NCBI GenBank assembly: GCA_026710085.1
Contig: JAPORT010000005.1
Coordinates: forward strand, 1-64,000
DNA from: Flavobacteriaceae bacterium
GTDB lineage: Bacteria; Bacteroidota; Bacteroidia; Flavobacteriales; Flavobacteriaceae
Reading direction: 5' to 3'
Length of the DNA: 64,000 nt
Below the pieces are notes generated by a model that was not told where the DNA came from, searched no databases, and was given only the letters and a program-made list of their open reading frames with translations. The translations under genes were made by a program, and so were the position numbers. Positions within the stretch are counted from its first letter, which is position 1; every line of letters starts with the position of its first letter. Of this stretch, positions 46,803-57,255 are shown one piece after another.

Positions 46803-48701
46803 ATGAGTAAAATTATTGGAATTGATTTAGGAACTACAAATTCATGTGTTTCGGTCATGGAAGGTACGGATCCTGTTGTGATACAAAATGCAGAAGGAAA
46901 AAGAACGACCCCTTCGGTTGTCGGCTTTGTTGATGTCAACGGCACGAATGAAATCAAAGTCGGTGATCCAGCTAAAAGGCAAGCGATTACCAACCCCACC
47001 AAAACGGTTTCATCTATCAAACGATTTATGGGCGTGAAATACTCAAAACAAGTCAATGAAACCAAAAGAGTGGCTTACAATGTGGTACAAGGGACCAATG
47101 ATACTCCTCGAGTGAAAATTGATGATCGAGAATATACTCCTCAGGAGATTTCGGCTATGGTGCTTCAAAAAATGAAAAAAACGGCTGAAGATCATTTAGG
47201 ACAAACAATCAATCGAGCAGTAATTACGGTACCAGCCTACTTTAATGATTCTCAAAGGCAGGCCACCAAAGAAGCTGGTGAAATTGCTGGATTAAAAGTG
47301 GAACGAATCATCAATGAGCCAACTGCTGCTGCTTTAGCTTATGGACTAGACAAAAAGGTAGGAGATAGTAAAATTGCTGTTTATGATCTTGGAGGTGGAA
47401 CGTTTGATATTTCCATATTGGAATTAGGAGACGGTGTTTTTGAAGTGCTTTCTACTAATGGTGATACGCATTTAGGAGGCGATGACTTTGATCAGGTGAT
47501 TATCGATTGGTTGGCTGAAGGATTTCTCACAAAAGAAAAAATTGATCTCCGAAAAGACCCCATGGCACTGCAACGACTGAAAGAAGCCGCTGAAAAAGCC
47601 AAAATTGAACTTTCATCGGGGATGCAAGCAGACATTAATCTTCCCTACATTACCGCAACAAATACGGGACCAAAGCATCTAGTAGAACAATTAACGAGAG
47701 CTAAATTCGAGCAGTTATCTGATGAACTCGTTAAAAGATCGATGGCTCCAGTTCGAAAAGCTTTGGAAGATGCTGATTTAACAGTCAATGATGTCAATGA
47801 AGTAATTCTAGTTGGTGGATCAACCAGAATACCCATTATCCAAAAAGTAGTCAAAGACTTTTTTGGAAAAGAACCCTCGAAAGGAGTGAATCCCGATGAA
47901 GTCGTTGCCGTTGGAGCAGCGATTCAAGGTGGTGTCTTGACAGGAGATGTCAAAGATGTCTTGCTTTTGGATGTGACACCTCTGTCTTTAGGTATTGAAA
48001 CTTTGGGTGGTGTGATGACAAAGTTGATTGACTCGAACACGACCATCCCTGTGAAAAAATCAGAAACCTTTTCGACCGCACAAGACAATCAACCTTCTGT
48101 TGAAATACATGTGCTTCAAGGAGAACGTTCGATGGCTAAAGACAATAAAACCATTGGTAAATTTCATTTAGAAGGCATTCCATCAGCTCCTAGAGGAATC
48201 CCTAAAATCAAAGTGACCTTTGATATTGATGCCAATGGAATTATCAGTGTTTCGGCAGAAGATGAATCAACTGGAAAATCACAGAATATCCGAATCGAAG
48301 CTTCTTCGGGCTTAACCGATGAGGAAATCGATCGAATGAAAAAAGAAGCTCAGGCCAACGCCGAAGCTGATGCAGAGGCTCGTAAAAATGTTGAAAAACT
48401 GAATCAAGCGGACCAGGTTATTTTTCAAACAGAAAAAGTCATTAGTGAGTCAAAAGATAAAATCCCAGCAGATATTAAATCAGAAGTTGATAGTGCTCTT
48501 GGCCGATTGAAAACGGCTCATCAGTCTAAAAACTATTCTGAAATAGATTCTGCTATCGAAGCGGTTCAAAAGGCACTTTCTAGAATTCCACAAGAACCGC
48601 CGAAACAAGAACCGCCCAAAAACGGTTCTACTGAACAACCAAAGAAAGAATCAAAAGGGAGTGATCAGAACGTTAAAGATGTAGACTTTGAAGAATTATA
48701 A
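46803..48701 (+). CDS. dnaK: Chaperone DnaK (Hsp70)
   Basis: 632 residues. ATPase domain with [42 protein letters not shown] and [11 protein letters not shown]; substrate-binding domain from about 390 with [18 protein letters not shown]-terminal lid and the conserved acidic end VDFEEL. Works with DnaJ and GrpE, which are not in the window. Monocistronic by layout, with a hairpin after the stop. Confidence 0.98.
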   Translation: MSKIIGIDLGTTNSCVSVMEGTDPVVIQNAEGKRTTPSVVGFVDVNGTNEIKVGDPAKRQAITNPTKTVSSIKRFMGVKYSKQVNETKRVAYNVVQGTNDTPRVKIDDREYTPQEISAMVLQKMKKTAEDHLGQTINRAVITVPAYFNDSQRQATKEAGEIAGLKVERIINEPTAAALAYGLDKKVGDSKIAVYDLGGGTFDISILELGDGVFEVLSTNGDTHLGGDDFDQVIIDWLAEGFLTKEKIDLRKDPMALQRLKEAAEKAKIELSSGMQADINLPYITATNTGPKHLVEQLTRAKFEQLSDELVKRSMAPVRKALEDADLTVNDVNEVILVGGSTRIPIIQKVVKDFFGKEPSKGVNPDEVVAVGAAIQGGVLTGDVKDVLLLDVTPLSLGIETLGGVMTKLIDSNTTIPVKKSETFSTAQDNQPSVEIHVLQGERSMAKDNKTIGKFHLEGIPSAPRGIPKIKVTFDIDANGIISVSAEDESTGKSQNIRIEASSGLTDEEIDRMKKEAQANAEADAEARKNVEKLNQADQVIFQTEKVISESKDKIPADIKSEVDSALGRLKTAHQSKNYSEIDSAIEAVQKALSRIPQEPPKQEPPKNGSTEQPKKESKGSDQNVKDVDFEEL

Positions 48702-48733
48702 ATAAAATAGTTTTCGTGTTTTGAGGTTTTATT

Positions 48734-48768
48734 GACAGGTCCTTCATATTTTGGGGGATCTGTTTTAT
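48734..48768 (+). terminator. Terminator after dnaK
   Basis: GACAGGTCC (48734-48742) pairs with GGATCTGTT (48756-48764), allowing one mismatch or wobble, followed directly by a T-rich TTATTTTG. It lies 32 bases after the dnaK stop and before the thioesterase start at 48780. Confidence 0.55.
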
Positions 48769-48779
48769 TTTGGGTTTGT

Positions 48780-49190
48780 ATGAACAAAGAAAAATTATTG
48801 GAAAAAGCTAACCAATTATGCAACAATACATTAATGGAGACATTAGGCATTCGGTTTACTGACATTGGAACAGATTTTCTAACTGCAGAAATGGAAGTCA
48901 ATTCAAAGGTTCATCAACCCGAAGGATTGTTGCATGGTGGTGCATCAGCGGCATTGGCAGAAACAGTAGGAGGTGCTGCATCCATTCTTTTAGCCCCAAG
49001 AAAACAAACCAAATCAAGAGGCATTCAAATCAGTGTCAACCATGTCCAAGGAATTTCTAAAGGAAAAGTTATGGCAACGGCTAAAGCTATTCATACTGGA
49101 AAATCAACTCAAATTTGGTCAATACGCATCATTGATGAAAAAGGTAATCTTATTTCTATTTGTCAATTAACCACGATGTTTCTTTCTTGA
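48780..49190 (+). CDS. menI: Hotdog-fold thioesterase, probable 1,4-dihydroxy-2-naphthoyl-CoA hydrolase (MenI/YdiI-like)
   Basis: 136 residues from ATG 48780. Hotdog signature HQPEGLLHGGASAALAETVG with the catalytic Glu, then GIQISVNHVQGISKGKV and STQIWSIRIIDEKGNL. The pattern follows E. coli YdiI closely (QPFGLLHGGASVVLAES; NHVRSAREGRV; FDEKGRL). It would release DHNA from CoA, the step just before MenA. The presence of menA, menC and menE supports this, but PaaI-type roles remain possible. The longer frame from 48732 runs through the terminator and is unlikely. Confidence 0.8.
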   Translation: MNKEKLLEKANQLCNNTLMETLGIRFTDIGTDFLTAEMEVNSKVHQPEGLLHGGASAALAETVGGAASILLAPRKQTKSRGIQISVNHVQGISKGKVMATAKAIHTGKSTQIWSIRIIDEKGNLISICQLTTMFLS

Positions 49191-49606
49191 AACTCATTCA
49201 TTATAGCACGACAATAATACCTAGTTGTGATTGTGTTAACGACCTATATTAAAAACAGAGAGTTGAAAATCATTCAAGCACAAATTCAAGTTTGATGGTA
49301 TTTCGTAAAATAATGTCCCAGTTTTCCTATAGTAAAGGATAAATACTCAAAACGATACCACTGGTCCATTGAAAACAGGTCATCACCTTTTTTCAAATAG
49401 GTTCTGAATGTAGTCTAGGTATCACGATCAATCAATCTACTCAATTGAAACTATCGCTGAAATAAAAGGAAAGTTTTGAAGTTTCTGAAGCGGTATGAAA
49501 ATTCACAAAAATCTCAAATCATCAGAAGCATCTTTCCATCATCTTTGAGAAAAAATCAAAATAGTTTATGTCGTATTCCTTGATTCATTTCAAAGAGTGA
49601 AGTTCA
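49191..49606. other. Non-coding stretch between convergent genes
   Basis: 416 bases, no gene, no clear hairpin. Its length is unusual for two convergent 3' ends; nothing in it was recognised. Confidence 0.4.
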
Positions 49607-50413
49607 TCAATTGTCAGTAGGTTGTATTGGTTGCCTATCCAAATTTTGATGGGTTTTAACACGTTTGTTAATATAGATGGGCAAAGCATATGTCAGAGTA
49701 TAATTAAAACCCGCACCAAATTTGTTATCGTCTGTTTTTTTGTTGAAACTAGGGATGTATAGATTGTCAAAGTTTTCTGGCATTTTATCTGATAATAGAT
49801 GATTCAATCTGAGGCTAAAGCCCATAAATAAATTAGTCAATATTTCTGTTTTGACTCCGCCAATAATTTCAATCCAGTTAGCAGATAATGATTCATACTT
49901 TTTGATGGCATTAGATTGGGTGATTTCTTGTTCTGGCCAAAAACGATTTAAATTCCAAGGGACATAGCGATTGACTTCTTGAGAGTGGCGACTCAATGCC
50001 AATCTAAATCCCAAAAACATTTGATTATTCAATCCTTCTATAGATCGAGAAATAGTAAAATCCAATCCAACTTTGATATAGTTTCCTTCAGTGCTGAAAT
50101 TGATTTGTTCGGATTGTGTTGTTTTCGATTCGTTTCCTAGTTCCATAGCAATAAATATTTTTTCAGAAAATTGTAAATCGCCAACAAACTCAATTCCAGA
50201 AAAATCATCGTTATTTAACCCTCGAATAGGTTTTGATAAATCCACCCCAACTCTCAATTGAAATGGCGTGCGTTCTCTCTGAACCGTTTTAATTTCATCA
50301 AGGTTATCTCCACTCACGATGGAATCCGTCTCTATAGTCTGTTCAACTTTCTGGGCAAACAATCCCAATCCAATCAAACTAAAAAATAAGATGAAGATGG
50401 GCGCTTTGTTCAT
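49607..50413 (-). CDS. Outer-membrane beta-barrel-like protein, DUF6048-like
   Basis: 268 residues with a signal peptide (IFILFFSLIGLGLFAQ). The mature part alternates polar and aromatic residues in strands (RVGVDLSKPI, IEFVGDLQFSEKIFIAMELG, NYIKVGLDFTISRS, GFNYTLTYALPIYINKR), as in small outer-membrane barrels. The pairing with a DUF6452-like lipoprotein upstream, overlapping by 35 bases, is a Bacteroidota arrangement I recognise from memory. Function unknown. Confidence 0.65.
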   Translation of the reverse strand: MNKAPIFILFFSLIGLGLFAQKVEQTIETDSIVSGDNLDEIKTVQRERTPFQLRVGVDLSKPIRGLNNDDFSGIEFVGDLQFSEKIFIAMELGNESKTTQSEQINFSTEGNYIKVGLDFTISRSIEGLNNQMFLGFRLALSRHSQEVNRYVPWNLNRFWPEQEITQSNAIKKYESLSANWIEIIGGVKTEILTNLFMGFSLRLNHLLSDKMPENFDNLYIPSFNKKTDDNKFGAGFNYTLTYALPIYINKRVKTHQNLDRQPIQPTDN

Positions 50414-50864
50414 CGATTATTGAATCTTTTAATGTTTTGATTTCCATAATCCAATTCTGACCAGAATTTATAATTTCATGTGGTGGGTTATTCAGAATAA
50501 AAGTTGAAATAAATCCACAAGAACGATTTAGATATTTATCCTCTATTCTATAATTCAATCGAAGTGTATCAATATTCTCATCGCCTTGTTCGTGGTTCAT
50601 GATAAACTCAAAATCAGTGAATGATTGATCACTACGAAGAGGTAAAAGAATGCTGTCTCGATTATTGATTGGTAGATCCATTTCAATACCAATTGGCTTT
50701 ACCATAAAATTGGGGGGACTAGTAGAATTTGAAAGGTCAGCATGATTAAATGTTTTCAAAATAAGCCTTGGTGTGGTAGGCGAAGTCGGAATACAGATAT
50801 CATCTTCTTCACAAGAAATGACTCCTAAAACCAAAAATAATAGCCAGGTATTCTTACACTTCAA
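50379..50864 (-). CDS. Small lipoprotein, DUF6452-like
   Basis: 161 residues. Signal WLLFLVLGVISCEEDD with a good lipobox (VISC) gives a lipoprotein anchored after Cys18. The acidic EEDD after the cysteine fits surface or outer-membrane sorting in Bacteroidota. Contains DICIPTSPTTPRLIL near the start, typical of the family. Co-transcribed with the barrel-like gene, probably working with it in the envelope. Confidence 0.65.
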   Translation of the reverse strand: MKCKNTWLLFLVLGVISCEEDDICIPTSPTTPRLILKTFNHADLSNSTSPPNFMVKPIGIEMDLPINNRDSILLPLRSDQSFTDFEFIMNHEQGDENIDTLRLNYRIEDKYLNRSCGFISTFILNNPPHEIINSGQNWIMEIKTLKDSIIDEQSAHLHLIF

Positions 50865-51197
50865 TGTGGAGTACTAAATTTCCAAAAATAAAACATTTAA
50901 GAAGGGTACTTGATGCACAAAGGGTTCACCTTGAATCATTGCTTTGACATGATCATTAACCGATCATTTATGCTTATGGCTCCAAACAAATGATACGAAT
51001 TTTGTAGGTTCCTTCATGACAAATTATGTCGTTTGAACTTTTTACAAGAACCCAATTTTTGATAAAAACAAACCTTGACCAGGTTACAAATAATGTCATT
51101 TTGAGACTTATAATTAACGATTGTTAAGAAATTTTTGTTGCACCAGATAGTTGAACATAGCCCCATTTTATTTTTTTCAATGTTATCCATCGTCACT
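50865..51197. other. Non-coding stretch with one copy of the 22-bp motif
   Basis: No credible gene; a 60-codon reverse frame at 51014-51196 has unlikely composition. It contains the 22-bp dispersed motif at 51135-51156. Confidence 0.45.
51135..51156 (+). repeat. 22-bp dispersed motif, copy 2
   Basis: TTGTTGCAC, CAGATA, GTTGAAC. Same layout as the copies at 299 and 59530 (reverse) and 59717 (forward). Lies about 40 bases past the 3' end of the sulfatase gene. Confidence 0.6.
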
Positions 51198-52736
51198 TCA
51201 ATTTTTTAGAAGATCATTCAATTCATTCTCCATTTGCAGGACTCTTTGAGGGAATTTTTCAGCAAGATTATTCTCTTGTGCTCTGTCATCAGAAAGTCGA
51301 TATAATTGATAGTTATCTGATGTTCCAGTTTCTATATTAACAGTTGCTATTAAGGGACTTCCAGAATGCGGAGGAATGAGAATCCAATCTCTTTTTAGAT
51401 AACTTTTACGTCCTATGGCCTCCAAAACAATACTATCTCTACCTTTTTCAGTTTTCCCCATGAAAGCGTCTAATAAATCTTGACTATCCATTTGGTTGAC
51501 AGGAACCTTTAAAAGTTTAGCAAAAGAGGCTGAAAAATCGATTTGACTCACCAGAGCCTTGGAAACCATTGGTTTGATTGTCCCTTTCCACTGAATCATC
51601 AACGGAACTCTTGTTCCAGCTTCATAAAGACTATACTTCCCCCCTCTTAATCCACCACTGGGAGTATGATTTCCAATTTTTTCAACAGCTTGGTCTTGAT
51701 AACCATCATTCAAAACAGGACCATTATCACTTGAAAATAGGATGAGCGTATTTTCAGCTAAACCTAGTTGGTCTATTTTATCCAATACTTGACCAACAGC
51801 CCAGTCTGCTTCTAAAATGACATCGCCTCTTGGTCCCATTCCTGACTGACCAATAAATCTAGGATGCGGTACACGGGGTACATGCGGTTGATGTAATGAA
51901 TAAAACAAAAAAAATGGCACTTGTTGATGCTTTTCAATGAATTTTAATGAACGACTTAAAATAGTATCTGACATATCTTCATCGATGTATCGTGCAGTAA
52001 CCCCTCCTCTCTGAAAACCAATACGTGAAATACCATTATGAATACTCATATCGTGACCGTGACTTGGAAAGACTTTTAATTTTTCTGGGTTTTCTTTACC
52101 AGTGGGTTCGCCGGAAAAGTTTTTCTTATAGTTGACTTCGAGAAGATCCCCTGATTCTAAACCAACGACTCGATCGTTCTCAACATAAACTGTAGGTGCC
52201 CGATCATTAGTTGAAGCCAAAATATATGAATAATCGAAGCCTACTTGATTGGGACCTGGAGCAATTTTCCCATTCCAATCTAATTCACGATGACCTAAAC
52301 CTAAATGCCATTTACCGATTACTGCGGTTTTGTAACCAACCGATTGCATTATTTTTGGGAGCGTCTGCATCGTTGTATCAATAATCAATGGCGCATTTCC
52401 TGGAAGAATACGAGCCCTCTTGTTTTTCCAAGGATATTGTCCAGTCAATAAAGCATAACGACTTGGAGTGCACGTGGCAGAAGATGCATATCCACGTTTG
52501 AATAAAATGCCTTCTTTGGCAATACGATCGAAGTTTGGCGTATTTAAAGTGCCATGGCCATAGGCACTGACATCTCCATAACCTAAATCATCTGCATATA
52601 TGATGATGATGTTCGGTTGATCTATTGATATCTCATGAGACGAGTTTTGACCATCTTGACATGAAACACATATCAAATAGATTAATACAGAAATTGAAAA
52701 TATCAAACTATCAGAAATGCTTTTTACTTCTATCAT
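51198..52736 (-). CDS. Exported sulfatase (arylsulfatase A-like)
   Basis: 512 residues from ATG 52736; the frame extends to 52859, but this start gives a normal signal (SDSLIFSISVLIYLICVSC), possibly a lipoprotein. The formylglycine signature is Cys89-T-P-S-R93, followed by YALLTGQYPW, so it is a Cys-type sulfatase needing FGE. Metal ligands: YADDLGYGD at the start and FSSDNGPVL later; VIGKWHLG is the conserved lysine-histidine site. It removes sulfate esters, probably from polysaccharides. No other sugar-degrading gene is nearby, so it is not part of a visible PUL. Confidence 0.9.
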   Translation of the reverse strand: MIEVKSISDSLIFSISVLIYLICVSCQDGQNSSHEISIDQPNIIIIYADDLGYGDVSAYGHGTLNTPNFDRIAKEGILFKRGYASSATCTPSRYALLTGQYPWKNKRARILPGNAPLIIDTTMQTLPKIMQSVGYKTAVIGKWHLGLGHRELDWNGKIAPGPNQVGFDYSYILASTNDRAPTVYVENDRVVGLESGDLLEVNYKKNFSGEPTGKENPEKLKVFPSHGHDMSIHNGISRIGFQRGGVTARYIDEDMSDTILSRSLKFIEKHQQVPFFLFYSLHQPHVPRVPHPRFIGQSGMGPRGDVILEADWAVGQVLDKIDQLGLAENTLILFSSDNGPVLNDGYQDQAVEKIGNHTPSGGLRGGKYSLYEAGTRVPLMIQWKGTIKPMVSKALVSQIDFSASFAKLLKVPVNQMDSQDLLDAFMGKTEKGRDSIVLEAIGRKSYLKRDWILIPPHSGSPLIATVNIETGTSDNYQLYRLSDDRAQENNLAEKFPQRVLQMENELNDLLKN

Positions 52737-52923
52737 TTGAGATTCATAAAAGGATTGCTCTAATATAAAAAGATTGTCACATGAGAAACTCATTGGATCT
52801 TCAAAAAAAGATGTTACCGAATATGGAACTCTTTGAAATCGACTGATCGATTTCCCCATAAATTATTGGAGATGGCTTTTTTAATTTTACGAATATTTTA
52901 TGATGTTAAAATCGAAAAAATAA

Positions 52924-54207
52924 ATGAAAAAGATATGTCGCTCTGATGAGATTTTTCAACTGGATAAAAAATATCTATCCAATACATACCATCCCATACC
53001 AGTTGCCTTAAATAGAGGTCAAGGCGTTTTTCTATGGGATATGGAAGGAAAAAAATATTTTGATTTTCTTTCGTCTTATTCAGCCGTCAATCAAGGCCAT
53101 TGTCACCCTCGGTTGGTCAACATCATGAAAGCTCAATGCGAAAAACTAACCTTGACTTCTAGGGCTTTTCATAACTCAACTTTAGGTGCTTACGCTCAAT
53201 ACATAACCCAATATTTCGGTTATGAAAAAATGTTACCCATGAATTCTGGCGTGGAAGCTGTAGAAACAGCGATCAAAATCACAAGAAAATGGGGTGTCGT
53301 CAATAAAGGGATCCCCGATAATGAATCGCAAATCATTGTCTGCAATCAAAATTTTCATGGTCGTACAACGACGGTCATTTCATTTTCATCGGATAAAAGC
53401 TCTAAAGATAATTTTGGACCTCATGCTACTGGGTTTATCAATATTCCGTATAATGATTTAAATGCACTCAAAACTGTTTTAGAATCCAACAAAAAGATTG
53501 CTGGTTTTCTTATGGAGCCCATCCAAGGAGAAGCTGGCGTTCGAATGCCCGCCCTAGATTACTGCCAACGAGCCCATGACCTATGTAAGCAATACAACGT
53601 GTTGTTTCTTGCTGATGAAATTCAATCGGGACTAGCTCGATCTGGAAGTTTATTGGCAACCTGTGGTCATTGCCATTGTATGGATATCTGTCAAAAAAAT
53701 GGAAACCACTACACCAAACCAGATATCATTTTATTAGGCAAAGCACTTAGTGGAGGTCTCTACCCTATTTCAGCAGTCTTATGCGATGCTCATATTATGG
53801 ATGTATTGAAACCTGGCGACCATGGAAGCACCTTTGGTGGCAACCCTCTTGCAAGTGCCATTGCTATCGAAGCATTAAAGGTGATTCAAGAGGAGCAGTT
53901 GATGGTTAATGCACGAAATATGGGAGAATACTTTCGTTGTCAATTACAACAATATCTACAAGTCAGCAAGATTCTTCAAGAAGTTCGAGGAAGAGGACTA
54001 TTAAATGCCGTGGTGATTCAATCTAAAACGAACCCTTCTCTGGCTTGGGATATTTGTTTGAGATTAAGTGATCATGGACTTTTAGCCAAACCGACGCATG
54101 GAAATATCATACGGTTTGCTCCCCCACTAATTATTACCAAAACACAAATGACACAAGGATTAGAAATCATCATCAACACCTTTAAAGAATTTGAATCTAA
54201 GGACTGA
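52924..54207 (+). CDS. rocD: Ornithine aminotransferase-like class III aminotransferase
   Basis: 427 residues. PLP fold type I: SSYSAVNQGHCHPR, PMNSGVEAVETAIK, FHGRTTTVISFSSD, FLMEPIQGEAGV, FLADEIQSGL (Asp binding the PLP ring N) and LGKALSGG with the Schiff-base lysine. HGSTFGGNPLA is typical of ornithine-type enzymes. Between EIQSGLARSG and the lysine is a cysteine-rich stretch CGHCHCMDIC absent from standard OATs. Followed after three bases by a cysteine desulfurase. Confidence 0.88.
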   Translation: MKKICRSDEIFQLDKKYLSNTYHPIPVALNRGQGVFLWDMEGKKYFDFLSSYSAVNQGHCHPRLVNIMKAQCEKLTLTSRAFHNSTLGAYAQYITQYFGYEKMLPMNSGVEAVETAIKITRKWGVVNKGIPDNESQIIVCNQNFHGRTTTVISFSSDKSSKDNFGPHATGFINIPYNDLNALKTVLESNKKIAGFLMEPIQGEAGVRMPALDYCQRAHDLCKQYNVLFLADEIQSGLARSGSLLATCGHCHCMDICQKNGNHYTKPDIILLGKALSGGLYPISAVLCDAHIMDVLKPGDHGSTFGGNPLASAIAIEALKVIQEEQLMVNARNMGEYFRCQLQQYLQVSKILQEVRGRGLLNAVVIQSKTNPSLAWDICLRLSDHGLLAKPTHGNIIRFAPPLIITKTQMTQGLEIIINTFKEFESKD

Positions 54208-54210
54208 TTG

Positions 54211-55350
54211 ATGCAAGTTTATTTTGATAATGCAGCAACGACTCCATTGTATCCCGAAGTGATTCAAAAAGTTACTGATGTATTGGAACAATACTATGGC
54301 AATCCATCGTCAATCCATAGTATTGGTAGAAAATCACGTACGATTATCGAATTGGCTAGAAAAGAAATTTCAAGTTATCTTGGCGCCAAACCTCAAGAAA
54401 TTATTTTCAATTCGGGAGGAACTGAAGGAATTAATTTTATATTTCATAGTGCTATAAATGATTTGAAAGTCAAACGAATCATTACATCAAAAATTGAACA
54501 TCATGCAGTGCTGGAATGCTTGCCTTTAAATCAAAAGAAAATTGATGTCCAATACGTAACAATTCATTCTAATGGATTGATTGATTTGGATTCATTGGAA
54601 CATTTATTAGCCAAAAAAAAGACTAAAACTTTAGTTAGTTTGATGCATGTTAATAATGAAATAGGAACGATTACAGATCTAAAAAAATGCGGCGAAATAT
54701 GTGCAAAATATCAGAGCTTGTTCCACACTGATGCAGTACAATCTGTTGGAAAGTTATCGATTGATGTCAAAGAGTGCCTCATTACCTTTTTAACAGCATC
54801 TGCACATAAATTTCATGGGCCTAAAGGTACTGGTTTTCTTTACATCGAAAGAAATTCTGGGATCAAAGCACAAATATCAGGAGGAGGGCAAGAACGTGGT
54901 CTCAGGGCTGGTACAGAATCAGTTCATAATATATTAGGAATGTCTTTGGCATTAAAGTTATCTTATCAGCAATTAGATCAAAATACGAATCATATTTCAC
55001 AATTAAAAACCCGATTTCTTAACCGATTGAAAGAAATCTTTAATGACTTAATAATCAATGGCATCGAAAATAATGAACAATTGGGATTGCCTCACATTTG
55101 TCACGTCACTTTTCCAATTCCCAAAAAGAAAGCTCAATTGCTTGGATTTAAGTTAGATATGAAAGGGATTGCATGTTCTCAAGGTAGTGCTTGCCAATCA
55201 GGTACTCCGATAGGATCTCATGTATTAGATGAACTTTCAAATGACTCAAAAGATGAATTCCCATCATTTCGATTTTCTTTTTCAAAATTCAATACCATAC
55301 AAGAAGTTGATTATGTACTAGCGTCTCTAGAAGAAATTGCAAACAACTAA
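54211..55350 (+). CDS. Cysteine desulfurase (NifS/IscS family)
   Basis: 379 residues from ATG 54211 (the frame also has a TTG one codon earlier). PLP fold type I: YFDNAATTPLYPEV, FNSGGTEGINF, LMHVNNEIGTI, FHTDAVQSVGKL and SAHKFHGPKG with the PLP lysine; catalytic Cys in SQGSACQSG. Provides sulfur for Fe-S clusters or thiolation. Three bases after the aminotransferase, probably the same transcript. No IscU or SUF genes are near. Confidence 0.93.
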   Translation: MQVYFDNAATTPLYPEVIQKVTDVLEQYYGNPSSIHSIGRKSRTIIELARKEISSYLGAKPQEIIFNSGGTEGINFIFHSAINDLKVKRIITSKIEHHAVLECLPLNQKKIDVQYVTIHSNGLIDLDSLEHLLAKKKTKTLVSLMHVNNEIGTITDLKKCGEICAKYQSLFHTDAVQSVGKLSIDVKECLITFLTASAHKFHGPKGTGFLYIERNSGIKAQISGGGQERGLRAGTESVHNILGMSLALKLSYQQLDQNTNHISQLKTRFLNRLKEIFNDLIINGIENNEQLGLPHICHVTFPIPKKKAQLLGFKLDMKGIACSQGSACQSGTPIGSHVLDELSNDSKDEFPSFRFSFSKFNTIQEVDYVLASLEEIANN

Positions 55351-55417
55351 TTCACCCATAACTTTTGGATTTTCTTTGCCATCTTTAGTGAGTTATTAAA
55401 TACTTAATTAACCTGAT

Positions 55418-56098
55418 TTAAGTTGGTATTTGCGATTCATTCCACTTAGTATATAGCATATCAAGATCGTATTCCAATGGGGTTGATTGTAATTCAATAA
55501 TTCCATCTGCATGAGCTCGTTGTAATATATATTCAATCATATAATCTTCTTTATTATTGATTGGGTCAAACTCACTTTTTAGTGTTAAATTAAAAAGAGA
55601 GGCCGTTGTTTGAAATAGAAAAGCTCTCAATCCACTTCGAAGATCTTTAACCAAATCAAATGCTGTGAATCCTGTTTGGCGATATACCAGTCGAATTAAA
55701 ATCCTTCCTTGGCTTCTAGATAAATTTTTTAATTCATCTTCTAATTCACTAAAGATATGTTTTTCTACTCTTTTAATGTATCTCTTTCTATGTGATTTTT
55801 TATCTATTAGATCCAATCGATTGCTGAGTATTTCAAATCTTTCCCCAGCCATTTTTGCATAGGGATATACTTTGAGTGTCCGATTTCGAAGGATTAAATA
55901 ATTTCTTAGTTCGTTTTGTGTTTGAAAATTTAAAGGTTGAAAAAGCGTTACCCCCTTTAATTCTAATCCTAATTGATCATTCCAATAATCAAGTGTGTCC
56001 AATCGCTCTCCTTCATATTCATTATCATTTATTTGAGCCATGAAGTATGAATGAAATAACAAACTCAGTGAAATAAAAATTACGCTTCGATACATCAT
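55418..56098 (-). CDS. DUF4294 family protein, exported
   Basis: 226 residues, signal peptide YRSVIFISLSLLFHSYFMAQ. The conserved core is the family's: LRNYLILRNRTLKVYPYAKMAG, SHRKRYIKRVEKHIFSELED and GRILIRLVYRQTGFTAFDLVK. A Bacteroidota-specific family without known function. Divergent from the M42 peptidase gene. Confidence 0.85.
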   Translation of the reverse strand: MMYRSVIFISLSLLFHSYFMAQINDNEYEGERLDTLDYWNDQLGLELKGVTLFQPLNFQTQNELRNYLILRNRTLKVYPYAKMAGERFEILSNRLDLIDKKSHRKRYIKRVEKHIFSELEDELKNLSRSQGRILIRLVYRQTGFTAFDLVKDLRSGLRAFLFQTTASLFNLTLKSEFDPINNKEDYMIEYILQRAHADGIIELQSTPLEYDLDMLYTKWNESQIPT

Positions 56099-56169
56099 GA
56101 CAAAATTAAAACTTCTAAATTCTTAAAGATGGAATTTTTTACTTTTGCGAGTTCAATTTTTATACCAAT

Positions 56170-57255
56170 ATGAGTAACTACATAGATGAAAAAGCTTTTG
56201 ATTTTTTAGAAAAATATCTAAATAATGCAGCACCTACTGGCTATGAAGTTGCAGGGCAAAAAATGTGGATGGAATATCTTAAACCATATGTTGATGATTT
56301 TTTAACGGATACCTATGGTACCGCAGTTGGCATTATCAATCCGGGCAAAGATTATCGAGTTGTCATCGAAGCACATTCGGATGAAATATCATGGTATGTC
56401 AATTATATTTCTAAAGACGGTTTGATTTATGTGATTCGAAATGGAGGCAGTGACCATCAAATTGCACCTTCCAAATGGGTCCATATTCATACAGCAAATG
56501 GTGTTGTTCCTGGTGTATTTGGATGGCCAGCAATTCACACAAGGAAAGGAGAAAATAAAGAGGAGCCTCCCAAACTATCCAATATTTTTATTGATGTTGG
56601 GGCTAAAGATAGCCACCAAGTTGATGATTTAGGAATTCATGTTGGTTGTGTCATTACCTATCCTGATTCTTTTCGAATCATCAATGAAAATAAAATTGTT
56701 TGCCGTGCTATTGATAATCGAATAGGTGGATTCATGATTGCACAAGTTGCTCGTTTGCTATATGAAGAAAACATAAAACTTCCTTATAGCCTTTATATCA
56801 CTAATTCTGTTCAAGAAGAAGTGGGATTAAGAGGAGCCGAAATGATCACACAAACAATAAAACCACACGCGGCCATCATCACTGACGTATGTCATGATAC
56901 TTCAACACCGATGATCAATGAAAAAGTTGAAGGAGATATTAAAATTGGAGATGGGCCAGTTATCTCATATGCACCTTCTATTCAGCATAAATTAAGGGAT
57001 GTGATTCTAAATGCAGCAATCAATCATGATGTGCCTATACAAAGACTTGCTTCTCATCGATACACTGGAACAGATACGGATGCATTTGCATATAGTAATG
57101 GTGGAGTGGCTTCCGCATTGATTTCTCTCCCCTTGCGCTACATGCATACAACAGTAGAAATGGCTCACCTTGAAGATATCAAACATTTAATACAACTGTA
57201 TTTATTGAGTCTCCAAAACATAAAATCTGGGGAGACTTTCAGTTACTTTGACTAA
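56170..57255 (+). CDS. M42-family metallopeptidase (glutamyl aminopeptidase/FrvX-like)
   Basis: 361 residues, cytoplasmic, two-metal aminopeptidase. Visible ligands: His in IEAHSDEISW, Asp in RAIDNRIGG (bridging), the EE pair in NSVQEEVGLRG, Asp in ITDVCHDT, and His in RYMHTTVEMA. Insertion of the dimerisation/PDZ-like subdomain between the first two. It trims peptides from the N-terminus. The 3' end overlaps the convergent pyrD gene by 17 bases. Confidence 0.92.
   Translation: MSNYIDEKAFDFLEKYLNNAAPTGYEVAGQKMWMEYLKPYVDDFLTDTYGTAVGIINPGKDYRVVIEAHSDEISWYVNYISKDGLIYVIRNGGSDHQIAPSKWVHIHTANGVVPGVFGWPAIHTRKGENKEEPPKLSNIFIDVGAKDSHQVDDLGIHVGCVITYPDSFRIINENKIVCRAIDNRIGGFMIAQVARLLYEENIKLPYSLYITNSVQEEVGLRGAEMITQTIKPHAAIITDVCHDTSTPMINEKVEGDIKIGDGPVISYAPSIQHKLRDVILNAAINHDVPIQRLASHRYTGTDTDAFAYSNGGVASALISLPLRYMHTTVEMAHLEDIKHLIQLYLLSLQNIKSGETFSYFD

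Noticed and set aside
51014..51196. 60-codon reverse frame before the sulfatase 3' end
   Set aside because: It includes the 22-bp motif, and its composition (many Asn, Lys, Cys) is that of random AT-rich DNA.
52736..52859. Longer N-terminus for the sulfatase
   Set aside because: The added residues have no family match and would bury the signal peptide.
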